Positions 10,701-20,392 of a stretch of 21,318 nt of DNA are shown here, piece by piece. The notes below the pieces were generated by a model, which did not search any database, was not told the origin of the DNA, and was given only the letters and a program-made list of their open reading frames with translations. Numbering within the stretch: position 1 is the first letter of the stretch; every line of letters begins with the position of its first letter. The translations under genes and the position numbers were made by a program. This stretch comes from Silene noctiflora (taxonomy: Eukaryota; Streptophyta; Magnoliopsida; Caryophyllales; Caryophyllaceae), in assembly GCA_009801015.1 (NCBI GenBank), contig VHZZ01009311.1, forward strand, positions 26,457 through 47,774. The letters run 5' to 3'.

Positions 10701-13188
10701 TTTCGTTGTCAGCAATTGGTCGTCAGCTGTTTTAGTATTGCTTTGCAGTTTGTACTTTGCTCCCACTTTTCCCGCTGAGGTTTCAGAAATTATTATTTCG
10801 AAATATTGACATCAACCATGATACAAACAATTTTCTGTTTCTAAATAGAATTGAGTCAGCGCGCTTACCCTCTATGGTAGAATATGCTTGCTAAGATTTT
10901 TTTTCTCTTGTACAAGGTGAGGTAGTTGGTAGGGCATCTAGGTTTTCCGCAACTCAGACTCAATGCCAGAATGAACAAACTAAGAAAGATAAGGGAAAGT
11001 CAATTGAAGTTACTCCTACTGTTCAGCCATCTGCGTATTTGACATCCCGGTTTGTACAGAGATCACCGTCGACCATTTCTAGGTATGGTGGTCATGCTAG
11101 TAGGCCTCCTACAGTTCAGAATCGTGAAGTGGATGAACAAAAAAGAAAGGATAAGGGAATGATGGTTGTAGAGACGCCTATGATTCAGTTAATCCCATTG
11201 ACATCTCACGCGATGCAGACATCATCATCAGTGGCTTCTGGTAACTTATATCTTCCTGGACCTTCTGCTGTTCATGGTCAGAAGCAGGATACACAGGCAC
11301 AGAAGGGTAACATCAAGTTTGGTCAAGAGACGCTGAACTTTGAGGGATTTGGTCCCATGACACCACATCCCCCGACTATATCATCTTCTGATGCATCTGG
11401 TAATTTTCTATCTTTCTAGATTAAGAGCTTTGACCCCCTTCCTTTTAAGTTACTGCCTCCATCCCAATCGTTTGTTTACCTTTGATTAAAATATCCCTCA
11501 CAAAAAATAAAAATGGTAAACAAATGAATGAGACGGAGGGAGTACATACTATTGATGTTACCATTTCAGATTTGATTACTGTGATCTAATTAATGAACTT
11601 CAGTCTACTACAAACTTCTAGGTGTATGTGGGTTGAATATGTTAATAATTAGAAAGATTGGAATTTGTGGTGACCGTGTCTATAATATGAATGTTATTAC
11701 TCAGAGCTTTTTCTCGTGATGTATTTGGTTAAATGTTATTGTTCAGCCAAACCATATTGTTCTTCTTCGTGTGGTGTTGCGCTGGGATCTGTTTTGGTTA
11801 ACTGATTGCTTTATTATTTGTAGGTACTAATAATAAAAAGAGTGTGGGATTAATAGTCTACAATCAAAGCAGAGCCTCGGAAAGAAAAAAGTTCGGTGCT
11901 GGAAGTATCAGTTTGCCTTTTAGTTGTCCCGCTGGCAAAAGGACCAAAAAGAAAGGGTACTTCAGTTTTCTCCTTTTCTCATTGAATTCCCCACCCCATC
12001 CTTTTTACTTCAAAAAGAATATTAAGGTTTTGTATATGGTTAATTAGTAAGTCTTCTAATTGATATTTATTGTGTTCCTCAGTGATATCATTATACACAC
12101 ACTTATCACTCCGAAAAAAAATGGAATTTATATTAAATATCGGTAGCTAATATAACGTTGTTTCTGACGGGAGGCTCTTCTTGCTTCTTGCACCTATAGT
12201 TGATGGCCTTTGTAACATCCTTCAAACTCTAGCTCGCGTGATTATGCTCTACCTCTAAGTCGTGTGTGCTCTATGGTGAAATTGTGTATGTTCACTATTC
12301 CTGTGTCAAGAAAGTTACATCTGCTTTCTACAGACTACAGATAGATGTGATAACTGTTCAAATTTAGTTCGAACAAGTGTGATATATCCGTGGACAATTA
12401 CTTCTATTCATGTACTTCGTGCATGTATATTTTACAGAGTGAAACTTGTTGGAGGTGCTGATGGCCACTCTGGATCAAACACAGACCCTCTTCCATTACA
12501 TAAGAAGGTTAGCCTCAGTATTATTCCAAAAGCTGCTCACACAACATTCTCTGTGCACTAACCCCCCACGCCACCACCTTCCACCCCACAAGTTTTGATT
12601 TTCTTTCTTGAAACAGTGTTTCATATCAAGTTTCTATTCTTCTTGAGACTTCAATACGATTGACGCCTGCCTATATTACCTTAAAAACTTGCTCGAGTCA
12701 ATTCTTCCCAAGTGATATTCAGAAATAGTCTCTGTGAGTTAACAATTGAGAAGGTTAGGTATATTATCTCCCCCATCCACATGGTCAAATTCCTTCCATT
12801 TTTATGCAACACGTAGCAGTGAATTTATTGATGCACTTGCTCACAAATCCATGTGTTGGCACTTGGCATTATAGCATGTGATTCCACATTTTTGTACTTT
12901 GTCGTGAGAAGTTCATGAAATAGCGGAAGCAACTCTTTGGTAAAAGATTGTAGTGTGAGTAGACTGACTTGCTGACATGTTCCTGCCAACAACATATGAC
13001 TCCAGCCTTGCTGTACTAATTCCTCAGCCTTTTGATGTATGATTTTGCAGAAGCGGCCACGAAACAAGAACACTGAACCTATTCATGCGATGCCACAGGA
13101 TGAGGTAGCTAAGCTTAAAGCATATTATGCAGATATTGATGCATTTGAGCTTCCGGAGGAGGTTGCATCAGAGAGTGAATTAGAGTAA
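7769..13188 (+). CDS. Candidate sororin-like cohesin protector, six coding exons
   Basis: Exons: 7769-8114, 9738-10223, 10917-11399, 11824-11956, 12438-12507 and 13051-13188. All introns are GT/AG and the joined frame is open for 551 aa. The start has A at -3 (AACAATGG). Features in order: basic N-terminus with RKPLSDCTN (residues about 11-19); an exact 21-aa duplication (33-74); two homologous S/T/P-rich exons (about 116-277 and 278-438); SLPFSCPAGKRTKKKG (about 467-482); and an acidic C-terminus YYADIDAFELPEEVASESE. The C-terminus and the basic/SLPFSC block are what I recall of plant sororins, which bind PDS5 and protect nuclear cohesin from WAPL. The promoter has an E2F-type site, and the neighbouring BTB gene matches the Arabidopsis At3g56250 area. 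The gene structure is firm; the sororin name is moderate. The protein is long for the family because of its repeats. Confidence 0.8.
7865..7990 (+). repeat. Exact 2 x 63-bp tandem duplication in exon 1
   Basis: Copies 7865-7927 and 7928-7990 read as identical over 63 bases. Each encodes TLIKPLKKSSIVVTPITNSI plus N in frame. Absence of silent differences means a very recent duplication or an assembly artefact. The repeat adds 21 residues to the basic N-terminal region. Confidence 0.95.
8115..9737 (+). other. Intron 1 of the sororin-like gene (1,623 bp)
   Basis: The donor is GCCG|GTAATT and the acceptor TTACAAG|GTGAC. The intron holds an Angio-domain SINE remnant at about 8652-8766. Its 3' part, from about 9130, is homologous to intron 2 and is the left half of the tandem duplication that made exons 2 and 3. 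Short frames within it (8998-9183 and 9352-9606) have no domain. Confidence 0.8.
8652..8766 (+). mobile_element. SINE remnant carrying the Angio-domain
   Basis: The block GGAGCAGCCTCTTACC (8652-8667), AAGGCTGCCTCTGTTACACC (8681-8700), GGACCCTTGC (8722-8731) and GCGGGGACGCATGTGCACCGG (8735-8755) matches the order of the conserved domain shared by many angiosperm SINEs, as I recall it. I cannot see a clear tRNA-like head upstream, nor target duplications, so limits are approximate and the copy is probably old or truncated. Confidence 0.55.
9130..11410 (+). repeat. Tandem segmental duplication of one exon plus adjoining intron
   Basis: The left copy (about 9130-10230) and right copy (about 10280-11410) align through both intron and exon. 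In the introns, GAGCTGTG...GCCAGCTGATTG near 9140-9200 pairs with GAGCTGTG...ACCAGCTGGATA near 10290-10340, and the TTCAGTTTTTTCCCC area at 9231 pairs with 10374. In the exons, 9738-10223 pairs with 10917-11399 with identical splice sites (ACAAG|GT and CATCTG|GTAATTTTC). The encoded segments share roughly two thirds of residues by eye. Both exons are phase 1-1, so the duplication keeps the frame. Confidence 0.9.
10224..10916 (+). other. Intron 2 of the sororin-like gene
   Basis: This 693-bp intron has donor TCTG|GTAATT and acceptor TACAAG|GTGAG. It is the right-hand counterpart of the 3' part of intron 1. A frame at 10356-10616 is intronic and shows no domain. Confidence 0.8.
11453..11542. 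mobile_element. Short Stowaway-type MITE in intron 3
   Basis: Inverted ends CTGCCTCCATCCCAATCGTT (11453-11472) and the strand-partner of GACGGAGGGAG (11532-11542) are flanked by TA on both sides (11451-11452 and 11543-11544). Inner bases also pair (TTTGTTTACC with GGTAAACAAA), so the 90-bp element is almost one hairpin. CTCCCTCCGT termini and TA duplication are the Stowaway/Tc1-mariner signature. Confidence 0.85.
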
Positions 13189-14928
13189 TAGCAGAAGCGG
13201 TAGGTCTCAGCGGAAACTGTTCCACTTGTTGTATAGACCCATATAACTAGCCAATTAGCCAACTCCTGATATGGTCATGACAGAGAACAAACATCGCAAT
13301 GTGGTTTGTGTAAATGACAAGATATGGTTGTATATACCATAACCCAAGTATGTACTCCTGTATATATAAGTTTGTCAAGCGTTGTAATAGCTGGGTACAA
13401 GTTGCCAAATGCCAAGACGCTTCCTTGTGGAGCTGCTTTTGATTGATTTGACGAGGTTTGTATACGTCTGATTAGGAACTCGGATTATCGATGGTGCTAT
13501 GATATCTACAAGTTAAGTTAAAGACCGTACTCTGTATATATTAGTTAGCGTAGCAAGACTAGAATGTTATGAAGATGTTTAGTTAAAATTCTCCATTTGT
13601 TTCGTAGATTGCTTAATTGCATTATTTTGGAATTATATTTTTGTCTATAATCCTAGCTCAAATGTTGTCTGGAATTCGTATGCTTTTAAAAAATGTTAAT
13701 GGTTACGTACAACTTGATTGATGGTTAGCTTGACCCGTTGTTATCCTGTGTTTTTGTGTTAACTAGTCCCTCTCTTCCAGTCAATTATTGTCTTTTGCAC
13801 ATTTGTCTTTTGTCGATATTCATTTCTTTTGTAAATATCTTTACTTGTGCAAGTATAGAATTATAAAATTTTGACATTCTTAATTTACTCATTAAGACGA
13901 ATCAAACAAGATTCTTGATGGCCATACTTTATGTTATGTATTGGAAATTATTTCAAAGATTTTCTTCTTTTATAAATAGTGTTCAAAAAGGAAATGAAAA
14001 TATCTTGATACCGAGGAAGTTTTGGGTTTGGAGATAAATGATTAATTAAGTAAGTTGGAGTTTGGGAGTCTAATTAGACGTGCCATCCTTAACTCACATC
14101 TGCTGTTGTGAGGTTGGAAAGTCACTTTCTTCTTCCAAATTTGATCATCCTTTTGGTTTTTAAATACATGGCTTACCAACACCAACTTACCTTTCTGACC
14201 ATTATGCCCTTTCTTCATACCAGACATTACATCATTATCATCAACATGCATGCATGTATCTACGCCTTTACTATAATGTTCAAAAATCACGTATATTTTA
14301 ATATGCCCTGTGTTAAGCCAATTTCAAACATTCAATTAGATTAAAATATACTTTATTTGGGAAAATTAAAGGCAGGCCACAGGCCCACAAGTAGTGGTGA
14401 AACAGAAAATGTGAAATTAAGATTTTTTTTTTTTTCAAATTTTAGCTATAGGGGAAAACTGAGTTTCTTTTAAGAAAGAATATTGCCTCTGTCATTATTA
14501 TTTATTTGGATGAATGATTTGGATGGAGCACGGAGGGAATATTTTGGGTTATTATCCGACTTGTATTGGACAAAAAAAAGTGTTAAGCATACAAGGGCAA
14601 TGTGGTAACTTGCTAATTCTAACCATGATAATTAAGTAATAAACCCCATAAAGACCAACACAAACGCAACAACAACAAAGGTTCAATTATTAATTTGGTA
14701 AACAACTTTGATTATATAAAATGAACACCAAATATTTCAACTAATCATTAAATTTTATTAAAATCAATCAAAGAATTTCCTTAAAGAGTATACAGCCATT
14801 TTGTCCAAGAGTTGACCTCAATAAACAACCAAAAACAAAGTTTACAAGTAACTCTCTACATACGATAAGTTAGGTGGTTGCTGTTGTTGTTGTTGTTGTT
14901 CTCTCTTATTTGTAGGTATCAATCAACA
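13189..14928. other. 3' UTR of the sororin-like gene, intergenic spacer and BTB gene 5' flank
   Basis: No gene is seen. The 3' UTR probably runs to about 13400-13600; no canonical AATAAA fixes the end. A Stowaway-like 57-bp scrap lies at 14483-14539 between TA dinucleotides (GCCTCTGTC...CACGGAGGG). A T run lies near 14425. A (TTG)n tract at 14878-14900 is followed by CTCTCTTATTTGTAG, a possible 3' end of a leader intron at 14915. Frames at 14042-14290 and 14108-14344 overlap on opposite strands and have no domain. Confidence 0.5.
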
Positions 14929-16963
14929 ATGCTGATGGATTGCTCAATATGTACAACAATGCCTTCGTTTCTACGACCGCCAAGGAATACCATTTGTGCA
15001 GCTTGTTATGATGGTGCTCGTACCTTGATTTCCTTGGTTAGCAAGTTTGATGCCGGTAATTTAAGTTGCTGTATTGATAATAATACTGCTGATGACAAGT
15101 CTCGCGGGGCCGGGAATAATATTGTTACGCTTTCCAATTCATCTAAGGTATGTACGTCATTATTTTATATGCATGATCGAATAATAATTTACGTTTGCTT
15201 TTGAATTTGGATTTTGACTTGGAAGATTGAGGATGCAATATACTTCACTGCCAAATTTACATGGGCGTGAAATCATATCCTGCCATAATCCTGCAATGCC
15301 TTTCCCTATGCGCTACAATAATCCTATAACTTGGTCATCACTGATCGGACCTTTGATTAGGTTGAAAAGTTTTCTACATTAGTAAACTGAAACTTATTTG
15401 ACCACCTTGTGCCTGATAACTGAAATTTATAAGTTCGTCTTTTGTTTTTCGATGTAGGGAGGGTCATAAGTCAATTTTGTTGCTAACGAAATTTGAACCT
15501 AAATCACGAGTACCTACCACTTCTCATGATTTTAACAACTAAGTTAGTTATTATCATCATTCATCTACCATATACGTTACAGAGTACAATTTATGGAATA
15601 TTAAAGTTTTTATTATCTAGATGTCTTACTTAAAAATCATCTTAACCTTACAACTTACAGGGAGTAGCTAGTTATTATATGGAGTCAGTTTTTGTTAAAT
15701 GAATTACGTAACCTGGATATAAGTCATTATACGGTTAAGCTGGCTCAAATGAGATTAATTAATTATTATATATAAGTAGCCCAAAAGAATTAAGTTACCC
15801 TCTAAACTGTTCTTTACAACGCGTATATCCATTAAGCCATTAATTATTATGGAAGTCCAGAGATGTCAACAAATAAAGTAGGTTTGATGATACATACCCT
15901 CTTACTTTTCAGCTTGCTTTGAGGAATCATTATGCAAACTAACAATTTTAATTTGTTGGGAAATCAAAATTTTTAATCATAAGATTCGCCTAAACTAAAA
16001 GGATTGAACCCTTTGTTGGTAAAATGTATCCTTTGGACTATATATTAAGGGCGATTAAATGTGGTGCTGGGTCTAACATAGGTCCGCGTCATTTTGGCGA
16101 CTCAAGTCGGTCTCCCGTCTGAAAAAAGGCGACCAAATAGTGCAACCAAATGGTGGTTTACCATTTAATGTATGAATTAATCTGCAGGGTTTTGCAAATG
16201 TGCTTAAATGGGTGAAAGAAATGAAAGAGATGGAGGAACAAGTAAATGATAAAGTGATGTTTCTAACTGATCTTGAAGTTGCATTCAGAGAACAGATGCA
16301 TACTGATATCCTAGTAAAACCTGGCAAACATGGACTTCCTGTACCTGCACATCGAGCACTATTGGTTCGTCTTTTATCCTTCCCTTTCAAGCCTTTTGTC
16401 ATCCCTCTTACGTCGACGTCAAGCTTGACTGAAACGTTCTAAACGTCGACATCTTATATGACAACTAGTTAAACAAACTGCTTAACCTGTTACTCCGTCA
16501 TATACAGGCAGCAAAATCGGAGATATTCAAGAACATGTTAGACTCAGATGGATGCAAAGAGGCACCAACTGATGCCATAACACTCCCTGAGCTCGACCGT
16601 GATGAGCTAGAATCGCTCCTTGAGTTCCTATACAAAGGGAGCTTGCCAGTTGACAAAGTTGAAAGGCATGTCTACTGTCTCTCAGTTGCAGCTGATAAGT
16701 ACATGATACCATTCTTGCAGAAATTTTGCGACCGACATATGCTAAGGTGTCTTTGTTCATCGAATGTATTAGACGTCCTCGAGATTTCTGATGTTTGTTC
16801 TAACATAACGTTAAAGACTACTGCCCTTAATTTCATTGTGGAAAACAAGGAGGATATTGTTTTTTCGGCTAGGTTTGAGGCCTTTGCTTTGAAGAATGCA
16901 CACTTAAGTGTACAGATCACTAGGGCGTTATTGTTGGATCTCAAGAAAGTGAATCTTATATAA
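14929..16963 (+). CDS. BTB/POZ domain protein, At3g56230-like, three coding exons
   Basis: Exons 14929-15147, 16188-16364 and 16508-16963 with GT/AG introns in phase 0 give 283 aa. The ATG at 14929 is the first after a likely leader-intron acceptor and has A at -3; MDCSIC two codons later (14935) may be the ancestral start. Residues 3-27 hold CSIC...CAAC, a CxxC pair spaced like a small zinc-binding site. A KEMKEMEEQ helix follows, then the BTB fold from FREQMHTDILVKP through PAHRALL|AAKSEIFKNML (split by intron 2) to LEFLYKGSLP and AADKYMIPFLQKFC, then a BACK-like helical tail. Such proteins usually act as CUL3 ubiquitin-ligase adaptors; that is family knowledge, and the substrate is unknown. 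Length and layout match what I recall of At3g56230. The last codons lie in a 69-bp tandem duplication. Confidence 0.9.
15148..16187 (+). other. Intron 1 of the BTB gene
   Basis: This 1,040-bp intron has donor TCTAAG|GTATGT and acceptor TCTGCAG|GGTTTT. It is AT-rich with no reading frame of note. I see no recognisable transposon end in it. Confidence 0.8.
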
Positions 16964-17088
16964 GACCGTCTTACATCTTACTGGTGTTGATGAGAACATT
17001 GTGTAGCTTGTTCCGTTGAGAATCTTATATAAGACCGTCTTACATCTTACTGGTGTTGATGAGAACATTGTGTAGCTTGTTCCGTTGA
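16951..17088 (+). repeat. 2 x 69-bp tandem duplication spanning the BTB stop codon
   Basis: Copies 16951-17019 and 17020-17088 appear identical. The first includes the last codons and the TAA at 16961-16963; the second lies wholly in the 3' UTR. Each copy carries TAAGACCGTCTTA, a 13-base palindrome with arms TAAGAC and GTCTTA, so the 3' UTR has two copies 69 bases apart. Confidence 0.92.
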
Positions 17089-18227
17089 GAGTTAATCAAG
17101 AGACGAAGAAGCATAGTACCTTTGAAACTTTGTACGTTAATTTCAAATTTCGTGACCCCGTCGTAACCTTTCCCATGCAATGCCGCATTTTTTTCTAATG
17201 CGCAAGCTTCACCAATTTCCGCTTCCCCAAACTTTTTAACAATTATAAGGAGGAACCGTATGGAGGAATATAACGGGATGAATAGAAACATAAATGTATA
17301 ACCGACGAGTCTTCCGAAAGCTGACCATCGCAGTGCCCTTTTTATATAGTGCAAGCTTTACTGATTTTCGCTTGCCCAAAGGTTTTTTTTTTTTTTTTTT
17401 TTTTTCCTTACAGAGGCTTCCCCAAAGTTGCACGCACTGTAAAAGGCACAAATTGAAGGATTATAAAGGGATGATAACTATCCATTGTGAGCAAGTCTTG
17501 TATACTACGGAGTAAATATATAGGTTGACAAATATACCTAAACAAGCGTACATATCTGGCATTTGAAGAGTCTTGATTTCATTGTCATTACTCATTACTC
17601 ATTACCTTTGAGATCGACATGACAAACACCGACCTTAAGCCTCCATTTGTGGCTGTCCCCGAAGTTATTTTCAACGACAAAGAAGACCACTAGAATGGGA
17701 TTTTATACAATTCATTCACAAAAACAATCTTGCAATTTGTTATTTGTTATATACTACTAAGGAAAGAAACATAGACTAAGTATATATCTTAAACTTAAAC
17801 ATGTCCGCGGATGGCACCATGACTGACAAATCTAATGATCCATCACTTTTTCCATACCTTCCCTCGCAACAAATAAAAGGTGCTACTTTGCATCAAAGTA
17901 ACATGAAGAGTTAGATATCGCGAAATCAACATGAAGAGTTGAACTTCAAAGAAGAACGGCATTGACACGGTAGATAAGCCATTCATCACAAATCACAATA
18001 CACTTTTTCAAAAGAGAAGCTACCGCAGAATGCAGAGAGAGACAATCTAAAACAAATCTAAATTCTCATAAAATCCATGTTGTCAGACATATCACCATTT
18101 CTTTTGACAAAAAGACAACTCATGAAATTCAAAATGGATGAAACTAAAACGAAATTCTCATCAGTAATAGCTAACCAACAATTTATCCAGGTTTCCAACA
18201 AAGAGGGCAATAACAAACAAGAAGTGA
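17089..18227. other. Spacer between the convergent BTB and RPS21 genes
   Basis: It holds the 3' UTRs of both genes and no further gene. A diverged direct repeat of about 60 bp occurs at about 17174-17232 and 17325-17382 (CGCAAGCTTCACC versus TGCAAGCTTTACT). The second copy is followed by a run of 23 T at 17383-17405. A CTACGGAGTA motif near 17504 resembles a MITE end but has no partner. Frames at 17040-17354, 17236-17451, 17294-17515 and 18077-18307 lack domains. Confidence 0.5.
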
Positions 18228-18779
18228 TCACTGTCCGAGTTCTTGCTTCTTCTTGTGCCAGAGTCGGTCAAGAGCACTGTCAGCGTCACCCTGCATACAC
18301 AAAATAGATAAACATTTGTCAAGTTGGGTTCAACCAGTAAATGCCACTTGGACGGTTTCAGAAAAATGGTAATGTTAATGGTCAACAAGACAAGTTACCT
18401 GGGCACGGATGTTCCCGGAGAGGGCAAAGGTGGTGAAAGCACCAGTGTACACACCGCTGTGATCCAAGTGGCCAATGTTAAGTTGCACTGAGGCGTGATC
18501 CTTGGAAGTGATCAGCCTGTTGGTGGCCGAGCTGAATATAAACAAAACACAATAGATCTTCAATGACCAAACATATCAACTTTTGCACCGAGGACTTGGT
18601 CTAGTAGTTAAGACAAAGTATTGTGGACAATAGCTCCGAGGTTTGAAAAAACTTTTGCAAAGGCACACACATATTAGACACATACATGGATCAGAAACTC
18701 GAAAGCTGCAAAAAGAAAAAATTATATACCATTTCCTTGGAACGTAAAGATCCACAACTTGTCCCTCTTCGTTCTGCAT
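18228..18779 (-). CDS. RPS21: 40S ribosomal protein S21 (eS21), three coding exons
   Basis: Coding exons on the minus strand: 18730-18779, 18399-18531 and 18228-18290, with GT/AG introns of 198 and 108 bp. They give 81 aa, against about 82 in plants. The protein starts [17 protein letters not shown], continues [39 protein letters not shown] and NIRAQ, and ends [20 protein letters not shown]. The order and nearly every residue match eS21, a small-subunit protein needed for 18S rRNA maturation and 40S function in the cytosol. CAAG directly precedes the ATG, so a leader intron may end exactly there, joining the likely leader exon near 20078-20150. Intron 1 carries a 62-bp tRNA-like insertion. 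Confidence 0.96.
18588..18649 (+). mobile_element. 62-bp tRNA-head SINE insertion in RPS21 intron 1
   Basis: The insert has a box A-like TTGGTCTAGTAGTTAAG (18597-18613) and a box B-like GAGGTTTGAA (18639-18648) at tRNA-like spacing. It is bounded by the same decamer AACTTTTGCA at 18578-18587 and 18650-18659 and ends in an A run. This fits retroposition of a very short tRNA-derived RNA or a SINE cut after its head. It lies opposite to the host gene. Confidence 0.65.
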
Positions 18780-20077
18780 CTTGACAGAGGCTTGGGTTGA
18801 TCACACAGCAAGACAATTACCTGGTTGTTACAAGCAGAAACACAATCATTTCCAAACGGGACCAACTATTTCCACTAAAACAAATAAAGTTGCATATGAA
18901 CAAAGCTAATTATGCAGTGTCAAAGGAAGTATTAGGTTTCCAAGCCAAAGAAGGGATGTTTATACACAGGCTAAGTTGCACATTGCTAGGGATAGCCGGA
19001 TAGCTATAGAACGGGAGCAGGATCCAGCAATTTTACAGCAAAATGGGAGTTAATTTTCTCAATTTCGTAAAAAGAAATGGCGATCCATTAACCATTTATT
19101 TTTGAAAACAAATAATATTGTAGGACCCTTGAGCCATTGATCATGCATACGACTACATGTTTACTGATGCATGAGTACTGGAGAAATAAGTACTTAACTA
19201 GGGATAATAACACATGGTCATACTTTCTCATTACGCCTCTCAATCAACAAGTTCTTCACGATTTTTCATTCTTTGTGACAAGTGTTTAAGATCCTCTTGA
19301 GGCAGGTACTAAATTTAGAGCTTATACACTTTAACATAAATGGTACGACTATGATATCAACAAAGCTACTTCAATTGTGCGTGGAAAACTCTAGTTCACA
19401 GCAAATCCAACTTTACAGAAGTTCGAAGTCAAAAACTAACGACAGCACAACCAAAATCGTAAAGAAGCTGCATTGAGGGTAAAACTCTTAGCAGAAAGCA
19501 ATCACTCAACTTACCGTATTAATTTTTAACAACGAGCGCAGTTAATCATGCTTCTATATTAGCACAAATTCTCATTGAAGACGGGACAGATGATTGACAT
19601 TACTATAATCTAAAATCCCAAACTCACCACTTTTTCCCCAACTCAAATTACACCGACTATGCCACTATCACATAATCAGCCAAAATCCCAAACAGTAGTT
19701 CTATAATAACGACGACATTACCTAGTGTCTCAATGGCTCCCGCGAAGGAGAGTCGGATTAACCCAGCCTAAACCCACAACCCCAAAAACCTTAAGACACC
19801 AAAACACACATCAAAGAATAAGAAATGAGACAAAATATATAGAAAGAATCAAACTTTACCCAGAAAAACAATGGAAGTCTTAATCTTTTAATCAAAATAG
19901 TGAGTTTAAATACATGGATTGGCAAAAAATAACCAGAAAACAACAAATAACAGTAAAATTAAAAGAGAAAAAAAACACTATCAATCAAAATCCACCATGG
20001 TATCAACAAAACAACTTCAATTATTACACAGTTCATCAACATTTAAAAAAAAAATGCATGATGGAGGAGAGAGAAAC
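18780..20077 (-). other. Probable leader intron of RPS21
   Basis: No coding sequence is seen. On the minus strand a donor CACCAG|GTTTCTCTC lies at 20077/20078 and acceptors lie just before the ATG (CAAG|ATG) or at AACAACCAG near 18820. Long leader introns are common in plant ribosomal-protein genes. A GC-richer patch at 19736-19775 is unexplained. Small frames at 18797-19003 and 19282-19476 lack domains. Intron ends need transcript support. Confidence 0.45.
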
Positions 20078-20150
20078 CTGGTGAAAGTGTGAGAGGTGAG
20101 AGGGCGGCGCTAAGCAAGTAGAGGGATTTGTGAAGGGAGATGAATGAGGG
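20078..20150 (-). other. Likely 5' UTR exon of RPS21
   Basis: The minus strand reads as a pyrimidine-rich leader (CTCATTCATCTCCCTTCAC, then CTCTACTTGCTTAGCGCCGC) ending at a good donor CACCAG|GTTTCT. CT-rich leaders are typical of plant translation-apparatus genes. The transcription start, placed near 20150, is an estimate. Confidence 0.45.
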
Positions 20151-20174
20151 TTTCGAAGGGGTTATATCCGATGT

Positions 20175-20203
20175 AAACCCTAATATGTCAAACGATGTCG
20201 TTT
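20175..20203 (-). promoter_or_regulatory. RPS21 core promoter: telo box and palindrome
   Basis: AAACCCTAA, the telo box, lies at 20175-20183. Seven bases further, AAACGATGTCGTTT (20190-20203) is an almost perfect inverted repeat with arms AAACGA and TCGTTT. Both lie just upstream of the likely leader exon. Telo boxes are a standard element of plant ribosomal-protein promoters in either orientation. Confidence 0.55.
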
Positions 20204-20392
20204 TAATCTTCATTTTGTTTGATTGTGGACTTAAAAACTATATTTGGGTTTTGCTGATTCAGTAGGGGGCTTGGGGTTATGTTAATGTTAGCCCGTAAAC
20301 GAATAGGTGAATTAATGACTTTTTTTCCTTTGAAAAGCATATTTTTAAATAAAGAAATTAATCACAATTAAATTCATTCATTAAATAAGGAA

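Noticed and set aside
12825..13073. 82-codon minus-strand frame
   Set aside because: It lies in intron 5 of the sororin-like gene and overlaps exon 6 antisense; no domain.
14483..14539. Second Stowaway MITE
   Set aside because: The CCTCTGTC and CACGGAGGG ends between TA dinucleotides are suggestive, but pairing is poor and 57 bp is very short, so it is only noted as a scrap.
16073..16402. Minus-strand frames across the BTB exons (16073-16402, 16527-16760, 16672-16944)
   Set aside because: They are antisense shadows of well-supported exons with matching splice sites on the plus strand.
18161..18388. Minus-strand 75-codon frame overlapping the last RPS21 exon
   Set aside because: It is in a different frame from the eS21 reading and runs through intron 2.
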